Below are positions 1 through 6,268 of a DNA stretch of 11,349 bases, one piece after another (the first letter of the stretch is position 1; each line of letters starts with the position of its first letter). The stretch lies in assembly GCA_002167945.1 (NCBI GenBank), contig NHDB01000002.1, forward strand, positions 39,741-51,089, given 5' to 3'. This DNA comes from Flavobacteriaceae bacterium TMED48 (GTDB taxonomy: Bacteria; Bacteroidota; Bacteroidia; Flavobacteriales; Flavobacteriaceae). The notes beneath the pieces are model-generated. The model worked only from the letters and a program-made list of their open reading frames with translations. It was not told where the DNA came from and did not search any database. The translations under genes and the position numbers were made by a program.

Positions 1-1104
1 TTAGCCAAGGAAAAAGAGCGCCCTTTTTACCAGCTTTCTGCCATCAATGCTGGGGTAAAAGAAGTCAGAGAAATCATTCAAAAAGCTGAAAATTCAGGAG
101 GTTTATTCAATGGTAAAAGCCCAATCTTATTTATTGATGAAATACACCGATTCAGTAAAGCGCAACAAGACTCCCTGCTTAATGCGGTTGAAAAAGGAAT
201 CATTACCCTGATCGGTGCAACTACTGAAAATCCGAGTTTCGAAGTGATCAATGCCCTACTGTCACGTTGCCAAGTATACATACTTCAAGCCCTTGAAAAG
301 AAAGACCTTAAAAAAATTCTTACTACTGCGCTTAAAACTGACAATCAGTTAAAAACTAAAGATATTAAAATAAAAGAGTCTGAAGCGCTGATTGAACTTG
401 CTGGGGGTGATGCACGTAAACTCCTCTCCCTACTTGAATTGGTAGTGCAAAATCAAAAAACAAAAAAAATAGAAATAAACAATAATTTAGTTTTTGATAC
501 TGTTCAGACCAATACTGTACTTTTCGATAAGAACGGAGATTTTCATTACGACATCGTCTCTGCCTTTATCAAATCCATCAGAGGAAGCGATCCGAATGGG
601 GCTGTCTACTGGTTGGCTCGCATGATAGACGCTGGTGAGGATATTGCTTTTATTGCCCGTAGAATGCTTATACTGGCAGCAGAAGACATCGGTATTGCAA
701 ACCCAACAGCATTAGTCCTTGCAAACAACACCTTTCAGGCTGTAACAACGGTTGGCTACCCTGAGGGTAGAATACTATTAAGTGAATGTGCACTATACCT
801 CGCCAGTTCTCCCAAGAGTAATCGTGCTTATAAAGCCATTGATCTCGCACTGGAGAAGGTAAAACTAACCGGTAATCTTCAAGTACCTATTCATCTCAGA
901 AATGCCCCTACTAAATTAATGAAAGATTTGGGGTACGGTAAAGGATACCTGTATGCGCATGACTTCAAAGATCAATTTGCAAAACAAGAATTCCTCCCTT
1001 ATGAAATCAGCGGTACAAAATTCTACGAGCCTGGAGAAAATCCAAAAGAGAAAAACATTAGGGACTTTTTAAAATTTCGCTGGAAAAATAAATACGACTA
1101 TTAG
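1..1104 (+). CDS. rarA: Replication-associated recombination protein A (RarA/MgsA), 5'-truncated AAA+ ATPase
   Basis: The reading frame is open from base 1, so the gene enters from the left edge; 367 codons are present. The family is usually about 420-450 residues, so roughly the first 60, with the Walker A P-loop, lie outside the window. Visible motifs, numbered in the visible part: Walker B ILFIDEIHRF at 42-51, sensor 1 LIGATTENPSF at 70-80, arginine finger SRC at 88-90, and a sensor 2-like GGDARK around 134-139. The C-terminal half (about 170-360) has the family's tetramerisation/clamp-loader-like helices and ends with the typical KDLGYGKGYLYAHDF and FLPYEISGTKFYEPG signature. RarA acts on DNA at stalled replication forks, related to clamp-loader and RuvB ATPases. 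The first ATG in the window (244) is internal, not the start. Its TAG overlaps the stop of convergent trkH. Family assignment is firm. Confidence 0.96.
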   Translation, partial: LAKEKERPFYQLSAINAGVKEVREIIQKAENSGGLFNGKSPILFIDEIHRFSKAQQDSLLNAVEKGIITLIGATTENPSFEVINALLSRCQVYILQALEKKDLKKILTTALKTDNQLKTKDIKIKESEALIELAGGDARKLLSLLELVVQNQKTKKIEINNNLVFDTVQTNTVLFDKNGDFHYDIVSAFIKSIRGSDPNGAVYWLARMIDAGEDIAFIARRMLILAAEDIGIANPTALVLANNTFQAVTTVGYPEGRILLSECALYLASSPKSNRAYKAIDLALEKVKLTGNLQVPIHLRNAPTKLMKDLGYGKGYLYAHDFKDQFAKQEFLPYEISGTKFYEPGENPKEKNIRDFLKFRWKNKYDY

Positions 1105-2591
1105 GTTTTTCTCCAGAAGAAAGGCGTCAATATGATCAATACCGTAAACAGTTCTAAACGTCCAAGAAGCATTAAAAAACTAGCCCACAATTTTCCGGGA
1201 TGAGGCAATGCTGCATAAGTACTACTCGGACCAAAATCTCCTAAAGCAGGACCTACATTTCCTAGAGTTGAAGCAGATAGACCAACTGCAGACTCAAAAT
1301 TGATACCTAAACTCCCAAATCCTACAGCACCAATGATAAAACTCAGCATATAAAGTATAAAAAAGCCCAGTATGTTATAAGCAATAGAGTCACTCACCGT
1401 TTTGTTATTGTAACGTGCTTGAATTATAGCATTGGGATGCAAAGCGCGCTTGAATTCCAAAAAACCACTTTTTATCATCAGCATATGACGAACTACTTTA
1501 ATCCCTCCTGAAGTTGACCCTGACGAACCTCCCATAAACATTAATCCAAAGAAGACGACCGATAAAAATGGAGTCCATTGAGTAAAGTCAGCAGAAACAA
1601 AACCAGTAGTGGTTATTACAGCAATTACTTGGAAAAGTGCTGCTCGAAAGCTTGTTTCGATTTGAGGCCATGAAAAAGAATTTTCTAAAACTGCCGTATT
1701 TTCTTGATTTAAAATTACAGCAGTAGCCAGTAAAGTAAACACTAAAATAAAACTCAGGTATACTTTAAATTCTTCATCGGCAATAATCTTTTGAAACTTT
1801 TTAGTAAAAATAAAATAACTCAGGACAAAATTTGTTCCTGCCAATAGCATGAAGAAGCTGATAATATATTGAATTAAGGGCTGATCATTCCAAAAGGCAA
1901 TACTGCTGTTTTTTGTGGAAAATCCTCCTGTAGATACGGTGCTCATCGCATGATTAACCGCATCAAAAAGTGACATTCCGGCTAGCCAAAGCAATAGGGT
2001 TTCCAAAAAAGTGTAAACTACATAAATCAACCAAAGGCGTTTTGCTGTATCGGTAATTCTAGGATGTAATTTGTCACCCCCAGGGCCAGGTGCCTCAGCA
2101 GTAAACAATTGAATACCGCCAATTCCAAGGAAGGGAAGAATTGCAATTGCTAAAACAATAATTCCCATACCTCCTATCCAATGCGTTGTACTACGCCAAA
2201 ACAATACTCCTTTGGGTACAGCTTCTATATCGTTTAAAACTGTTGCCCCTGTAGTAGTATAACCAGACATTGCCTCAAAAAAACTGGATGCAAAGTCGGA
2301 AAATGTACCCGTCAACAAATATGGAATTGTACCAGATACTGCCATGAGTATCCACCCAAGACTTACGATCAGATATCCTTCCCTTTTTTGAATTTGTTTT
2401 TCGTGTTGGCGTCCAAACAACATAAACAGCGCACCAATTGAAAGAACCAAAAAAGCTGCAAGCGTTATTTCGAAGGCAACTCCGTCTTGGTAGCTGTAAC
2501 TGACTAAAGCAGAGAGCAACATTAGCCCTCCATTAAAAAGGAGTAAAACCCCCATTAGAAATACTACGATCTTATAATTGAGATTTAGCAT
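1101..2591 (-). CDS. trkH: Trk-type K+ uptake channel subunit TrkH
   Basis: A 496-residue inner-membrane protein with many hydrophobic segments along its length, the normal size for TrkH. The four pore-loop (selectivity-filter) repeats of the SKT K+ transporter superfamily are visible: TTTGATV at 112-118, STGGFST at 220-226, TTTGF at 327-331 and STLGNVGP at 441-448, each with the filter glycine. The Gly/Ser-rich stretch GGSSGSTSGG at 354-363 followed by IKVVR matches the intramembrane gating loop in the third repeat. It would form the K+-conducting pore gated by the RCK protein TrkA, encoded 9 bp upstream on the same strand, so the two are almost certainly one operon. The ATG at 2591 is preceded by GTAGGGCAG, a weak Shine-Dalgarno-like stretch. 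Its TAA (1101-1103) overlaps the rarA stop from the other strand. Na+ rather than K+ preference (KtrB-like) cannot be excluded from sequence. Confidence 0.95.
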   Translation of the reverse strand: MLNLNYKIVVFLMGVLLLFNGGLMLLSALVSYSYQDGVAFEITLAAFLVLSIGALFMLFGRQHEKQIQKREGYLIVSLGWILMAVSGTIPYLLTGTFSDFASSFFEAMSGYTTTGATVLNDIEAVPKGVLFWRSTTHWIGGMGIIVLAIAILPFLGIGGIQLFTAEAPGPGGDKLHPRITDTAKRLWLIYVVYTFLETLLLWLAGMSLFDAVNHAMSTVSTGGFSTKNSSIAFWNDQPLIQYIISFFMLLAGTNFVLSYFIFTKKFQKIIADEEFKVYLSFILVFTLLATAVILNQENTAVLENSFSWPQIETSFRAALFQVIAVITTTGFVSADFTQWTPFLSVVFFGLMFMGGSSGSTSGGIKVVRHMLMIKSGFLEFKRALHPNAIIQARYNNKTVSDSIAYNILGFFILYMLSFIIGAVGFGSLGINFESAVGLSASTLGNVGPALGDFGPSSTYAALPHPGKLWASFLMLLGRLELFTVLIILTPFFWRKT

Positions 2592-2600
2592 CTGCCCTAC

Positions 2601-3950
2601 TTATAGAAATAACTGCTCAATTCTTTTGATGGATCGCGGCAAGCAACACACCACAATACGGTCACCTGCTTCAATCTTATAGTCGCCGAGCGCAATAATA
2701 CCAACCCCTTGTTTAATCACCCCTCCAATGATGGCGGTCCTGGGGAAATCAATGTCTTTGATCCGATAATTTGCCACTTTAGAGCTGGCGTTAACAACAA
2801 ATTCCAATATCTCTGCGTTCAAATTATTTAAGGTTGTCATATCGACTACATCCCCTTTTCTTATGTATCTGAAAATAGTGTTTGCTGTAAGTAATTTTTT
2901 ATTGATCAAGGTATCAATACCAATAGAGTGAGACAACTGAAAATAATCCATGTTCTCGACCAAAGCAATGGTCTTTTTGACATTTTTTGTTTTTGCCATA
3001 AGGCAAGACATAATATTGGTTTCGGAGTTTTCAGTTACCGAGATAAAAGCATCCATACTGGACAAATCTTCTTCATCTAATAAATCTGAATTTCTTCCAT
3101 CACCATGGATAACCAAAGCGTTGGGAAGTAGATCAGCAACCTCAAATGCTTTTTTCTTATTTTTTTCTAAAATAGTGACCTTAAATTTCTTCTCACAAAG
3201 CTCTCTAGCAGTATTGTATCCTATTTTACCACCTCCTAAAATCATGATATTTTTAATCTCAGTTTTTTTCTTACCTGTTAGCTTATAAAGCTCTTCTACT
3301 CCTTCTTTAAGGGTAATAAAAAAAACAGTGTCCCCCTCTTCAAAACAAGTATCCCCTCTGGGGATTATGGTTGTTTGTGTTCCTTGTCTTTGAATGGCAA
3401 TCGGCATAAAGTGTACATCAGGGAAAATCGACGCTGCATCCTTGACTGTTTTCCCAACAAAAGGAACATCCCCATCGAGTTTTGTTCCAATTAAAGTCAA
3501 TGCACCTTCTTCAAAACCGTAACTATTGGAAAATGCTGATTGATCGAGTAACTGCTGGATTTCATTTGCCGCCAGTTCTTCTGGAGAAATTAGTTCATCA
3601 ACACCGATTTCTTGAAAACTGATAGTCTCTTTCGCTCTAATAAATTCAAAGTTTGATATTCTTGCGATGGTACGCTTAGACCCCAATTGCTTGGCGAGTG
3701 CACAAATGGTTATGTTTGTAGCCTCTTCTGAAGTTACTGCAATAAATAAATCCGAAGAGGCTACTTGAGCTTCTTCCATAAGTGATAAGGACAATGCATC
3801 TCCTTTTATTGCTTTGATATCCAAGTGGGATTCAGCATACTTTAATCGCTCTTTTTCTGTATCAATCAATGTGATATCAAGCGATTCAAATGAAAGAAGT
3901 TTTGCCAAATGGAATCCAACTTCTCCGCCCCCTGCTATAATGATTTTCAT
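2601..3950 (-). CDS. trkA: Trk system K+ uptake regulatory protein TrkA (tandem RCK domains)
   Basis: A 449-residue cytoplasmic protein with the full-length tandem TrkA layout. First RCK_N Rossmann fold at about 1-120 with dinucleotide motif GGGEVG (7-12) and the acidic residue D30 at the end of strand 2; first RCK_C at about 140-225. Second RCK_N from about 234 with GGGKIG (239-244) and acidic E262; second RCK_C at about 370-449. It has no membrane segment. By family knowledge it binds NAD(H)/ATP and assembles as a ring on the TrkH dimer to gate K+ flow. Both nucleotide sites look intact. It is the first gene of the trkA-trkH operon; a perfect TATATTTG box lies 23 bp before the ATG, on the minus strand. 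The ATG at 3950 opens directly into the first Rossmann strand MKIIIAGGG, so the start is secure. Confidence 0.96.
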   Translation of the reverse strand: MKIIIAGGGEVGFHLAKLLSFESLDITLIDTEKERLKYAESHLDIKAIKGDALSLSLMEEAQVASSDLFIAVTSEEATNITICALAKQLGSKRTIARISNFEFIRAKETISFQEIGVDELISPEELAANEIQQLLDQSAFSNSYGFEEGALTLIGTKLDGDVPFVGKTVKDAASIFPDVHFMPIAIQRQGTQTTIIPRGDTCFEEGDTVFFITLKEGVEELYKLTGKKKTEIKNIMILGGGKIGYNTARELCEKKFKVTILEKNKKKAFEVADLLPNALVIHGDGRNSDLLDEEDLSSMDAFISVTENSETNIMSCLMAKTKNVKKTIALVENMDYFQLSHSIGIDTLINKKLLTANTIFRYIRKGDVVDMTTLNNLNAEILEFVVNASSKVANYRIKDIDFPRTAIIGGVIKQGVGIIALGDYKIEAGDRIVVCCLPRSIKRIEQLFL

Positions 3951-3972
3951 ATGAATGTATCGAAATACAAGC

Positions 3973-3980
3973 CAAATATA
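3973..3980 (-). promoter_or_regulatory. Probable trkA-trkH promoter (-7 box TATATTTG)
   Basis: Read on the minus strand this is TATATTTG, a perfect match to the Bacteroidota -7 consensus TANNTTTG. A degenerate -33 element (TTTAG, at about 4001-4005) lies 20 bp upstream. The expected transcript start near 3966-3968 gives a leader of only about 16-18 nt before the trkA ATG. Direct motif match; promoter activity is inferred. Confidence 0.65.
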
Positions 3981-4033
3981 CGAATATTAGGAATGGAAGT
4001 CTAAAATTCAGGCCAACTTGAAAGCCAAATACC

Positions 4034-4041
4034 TATCTTTA
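4034..4041 (+). promoter_or_regulatory. Possible ubiE promoter (-7 box TATCTTTA), near leaderless
   Basis: TATCTTTA matches TANNTTTG at all but the last position and ends 7 bp before the ubiE ATG. The only nearby TTG (4018-4020) is 13 bp upstream, shorter than the usual 17-23 bp spacing, so the -33 element is poor. If used, transcription would start at or within a few bases of the start codon. This is the weakest of the promoter calls in the window. Confidence 0.4.
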
Positions 4042-4048
4042 CCCAGCT

Positions 4049-4780
4049 ATGAAACAATCAATTAAACCCGATCAAAATAAAGCTGAAACTAAGAAAACTC
4101 AGGTAACACATATGTTTGATGGGATTTCTAAGAGTTACGATATTCTCAACAGAATCATTACCCTTGGGATTGATGTGTTATGGCGTAAAAGAGTAGTCAA
4201 CTTACTCAAAAAAGAACAGCCCAAAAGTTTATTAGATATTGCAACAGGGACTGGTGACCTTGTCATAGAGCTTGCCAAAATTGATGCAGAGAAAATTATA
4301 GGTTTAGATATTTCTCCAGGCATGTTAGAAATTGGCAAACAAAAAGTAGTCAATAAGAAATTGGACCATAGAATTGAAATGCAATTAGGGGATTCTGAAG
4401 CGCTAAAGTTCAAAAATGAAACATTTGATGGTGTCACTATTGCCTTTGGTGTTCGAAATTTTGAAAATTTAAATTTGGGCTTACAAGAAATTTTTAGAGT
4501 CTTAAAACCCAATGGAACTTTGGTTGTTTTGGAAACAGCTGTCCCCAAAAACCACCTCCTCAGAGGGTTTTATTCCTTTTATACTCAAAAAATTATGCCT
4601 TTTATAGGAAAATTATTTTCAAAAGATCGTTCAGCTTACCAATACCTTTCTGATTCTGCAGCCATTTTTCCCTGCGGAGATGATTTTAACAATATTTTGC
4701 GTAAAAATGGGTTTATAGAAGTAGAAGATTTCCCACAAACCCTAGGGGTTTCTTCCATTTATTTTGCTAAAAAGCCTTGA
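4049..4780 (+). CDS. ubiE: Demethylmenaquinone methyltransferase (UbiE/MenG)
   Basis: A 243-residue SAM-dependent class I methyltransferase of normal length. The UbiE/COQ5 N-terminal signature (HMFDGISKSYDILNRIITLG, 21-40) is followed by motif I DIATGTGD (63-70), the acidic strand-2 end in GLDISPGMLEIGK (85-97), the second family signature with FGVRNFEN (133-140), and post-motif LKPNGTLVVLE (152-162). It C-methylates demethylmenaquinol to menaquinol, the last step of menaquinone synthesis, at the inner face of the membrane. Bacteroidota respire with menaquinone, so this rather than the ubiquinone step is the likely reaction; that part is inferred from phylum. It is divergent from trkA and directly followed by porT. 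Its TGA (4778-4780) is part of TGATG, a stop-start arrangement that would fit a coupled downstream gene, but that ATG is out of frame with porT as written. Confidence 0.94.
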   Translation: MKQSIKPDQNKAETKKTQVTHMFDGISKSYDILNRIITLGIDVLWRKRVVNLLKKEQPKSLLDIATGTGDLVIELAKIDAEKIIGLDISPGMLEIGKQKVVNKKLDHRIEMQLGDSEALKFKNETFDGVTIAFGVRNFENLNLGLQEIFRVLKPNGTLVVLETAVPKNHLLRGFYSFYTQKIMPFIGKLFSKDRSAYQYLSDSAAIFPCGDDFNNILRKNGFIEVEDFPQTLGVSSIYFAKKP

Positions 4781-5510
4781 TGTTTTAAATAGAATAAAGT
4801 TTATCCTAATTGCTTGCCTTTTCGCAAATGCAGTTTATTCGCAATATCCCGTTGTCAGGGAACGCCTGATCAACCTCCCTTCTTTTGACAAAAAACTTGT
4901 TCATTACGGTTATTTTTTGGGGGTAAATCAATACGATTTCAAATTTGAGTACATTCAAAATTACTACAAAGAATTAATGTTAAAAGACATAGCCGTTGAA
5001 CAACAAAAGGGTTTCAGCGTTGGTTTAATTGGTGACCTTAGGATAAATGAATATATGAATCTTCGTTTTGAACCCGGTTTATTTTACAACAAACGAGGAC
5101 TGGTCTATCCAGAATATGCTGAATTTACTAGAGAAAATGACCGTTACAGAGAACTGAAATCAACTTACATTCACCTTCCTGTTTTATTAAAAATCAGCAC
5201 AAAAAGAATCAATAATTTTAGGCCATTTATAGTTGGAGGCTTTTCCACCGACTTCAACCTTTCTAGCAATCAAAAAAATTCTGATGACAACGCCAGTAAT
5301 GTCTTTAGGGTAATGAGCCAAAACATCAATTATGAATTGGGTTTAGGCTTTGATTTTTACCTGTACTATTTTAAGTTTTCACCCTCACTGAGGGGGATAT
5401 TCTCCATGCAAAATGAATTAATCCCAGACAACGATCCCGAAAGCCCATGGACGGGAAAAATCAACAATATGTTTTCAAGAGGAGTCGCCCTTATTATCAC
5501 TTTCGAATAG
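4764..5510 (+). CDS. porT: PorT family protein, type IX secretion / gliding outer-membrane component
   Basis: About 248 codons. The protein has a hydrophobic N-terminal segment (IKFILIACLFANAVYS) ending before Gln, a typical Bacteroidota Sec signal peptide cut at VYS|QYP, then alternating polar/hydrophobic strands (for example YMNLRFEPGLFYNKRGLVYP and YIHLPVLLKIS) of a small outer-membrane beta barrel, ending in Phe-Glu. PorT is required for type IX secretion of adhesins and proteases and for gliding in this phylum. The start is problematic: the listed start is TTG at 4764, inside ubiE, and no in-frame ATG lies upstream of the signal peptide. ATG 4780 overlaps the ubiE stop but is one base out of frame; one extra T in the run 4783-4786 would give MFLNRIKFILIACLF. 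The mature part is intact either way. The gene converges on an RNA methyltransferase with 1 bp between them. The family call rests on overall pattern and context. Confidence 0.85.
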   Translation: MLKSLDVLNRIKFILIACLFANAVYSQYPVVRERLINLPSFDKKLVHYGYFLGVNQYDFKFEYIQNYYKELMLKDIAVEQQKGFSVGLIGDLRINEYMNLRFEPGLFYNKRGLVYPEYAEFTRENDRYRELKSTYIHLPVLLKISTKRINNFRPFIVGGFSTDFNLSSNQKNSDDNASNVFRVMSQNINYELGLGFDFYLYYFKFSPSLRGIFSMQNELIPDNDPESPWTGKINNMFSRGVALIITFE

Positions 5511-5511
5511 C

Positions 5512-6234
5512 TCAACTAGGTCGAAATATTTCGCTTAAAAAAATTGCGCCAGCAGTAGCTACGTTTAAACTCTCTGCCCTATTCTCACCCAATTTAAAAT
5601 ATGGAATAGCTAATTCCTCATCCAAAAGAGCAGTAAGCTTGTCTGAAATTCCGTGAGATTCACTTCCAAATACAAAGCTGGCCTTTTTGGGTAATGTGGC
5701 ATCGTAAAGTGAATTCCCTCTAGCAGTAGCTCCGTAAATAGGTTTATTCAAGTCTTTTAATGTTTGAGCTAAATCACTTACATACTGACAATGAACCCTC
5801 ACAATAGAGCCCATTGAGGCTTGAATTGCTTTCGGATTAAAACAGTCTACGGTGGTCTGACTGCAAATTAGTTCTGACAGTCCAAACCAATCGCATAAGC
5901 GTATTAAAGTTCCCAAATTCCCAGGATCACTGATTCCATCCAAAACAATGCTGATTGATTCATTTAAGATTTCTTTCCTAGGAGGCATTTTAAAAACACC
6001 TAATACAGGAGAGGGTGTTTTAAAATGAGTCAGCTGTTTCATCTCTTCCATACGAATCATTTCAGCATTTGTGTGAAATGAAGGGTCAGTAGAGTAAAGC
6101 GACTCATAAACCCAAGAGGAATTCATTAATTCTCGAACCACTTTCTCTCCTTCAGCCACAAAAAGTCCGTTGGCTAGACGCTGCTTTTTTTGACTTAATT
6201 GAAGGATTTGCTTACGTTGGTTCTTAGAGAGCAT
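5512..6234 (-). CDS. TrmH/SpoU-family RNA 2'-O-methyltransferase
   Basis: A 240-residue SPOUT-superfamily enzyme of normal size. Residues 1 to about 80 form the small RNA-recognition domain (FVAEGEKVVRELM near 25-37). The catalytic trefoil-knot domain has the three SpoU motifs: motif 1 DGISDPGNLGTLIR (99-112, with the catalytic NxGxxxR Asn-Arg), motif 2 FVFGSESHGIS (187-197), and motif 3 IPYFKLGENRAESLNVATA (210-228, with the SLNV knot). It transfers methyl from SAM to a ribose 2'-OH, most likely in 23S rRNA (RlmB-like) or another stable RNA; the target nucleotide cannot be read from sequence, so no gene symbol is given. It is transcribed alone between rightward genes: its TGA is 1 bp from the porT stop, and its ATG lies 34 bp from the tamL GTG. 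I found no perfect TANNTTTG box for it. Confidence 0.93.
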   Translation of the reverse strand: MLSKNQRKQILQLSQKKQRLANGLFVAEGEKVVRELMNSSWVYESLYSTDPSFHTNAEMIRMEEMKQLTHFKTPSPVLGVFKMPPRKEILNESISIVLDGISDPGNLGTLIRLCDWFGLSELICSQTTVDCFNPKAIQASMGSIVRVHCQYVSDLAQTLKDLNKPIYGATARGNSLYDATLPKKASFVFGSESHGISDKLTALLDEELAIPYFKLGENRAESLNVATAGAIFLSEIFRPS

Positions 6235-6244
6235 AAAAATGACT

Positions 6245-6252
6245 TATTTTTG
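6245..6252 (+). promoter_or_regulatory. Probable tamL promoter (-7 box TATTTTTG)
   Basis: TATTTTTG is a perfect TANNTTTG match, 16 bp before the tamL GTG, within the 34-bp gap between divergent genes. The closest TTG (6217-6219) is 25 bp upstream, slightly long, and lies inside the first codons of the methyltransferase gene. The predicted leader is about 10 nt. Confidence 0.55.
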
Positions 6253-6268
6253 AATTAAATTCCTAAGT

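Noticed and set aside
244..1104. Treating the ATG at 244 as the rarA start
   Set aside because: The frame is open to base 1 and encodes the Walker B and sensor 1 motifs upstream of this ATG, so the gene is truncated by the window edge instead.
2950..3288. 112-codon plus-strand open frame opposite trkA
   Set aside because: It lies entirely antisense within a well-supported trkA, its product shows no recognisable motif, and it has no promoter box or spacing consistent with a gene.
4135..4548. 137-codon minus-strand open frame opposite ubiE
   Set aside because: It is a shadow of the ubiE coding frame in AT-rich DNA; the protein is low in features and lies wholly inside a conserved gene.
5522..5533. 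Perfect 12-bp palindrome CGAAATATTTCG near the porT/methyltransferase junction as a terminator
   Set aside because: As RNA only a 4-bp stem remains and no U-run follows in either direction; it is part of the methyltransferase C-terminal codons.
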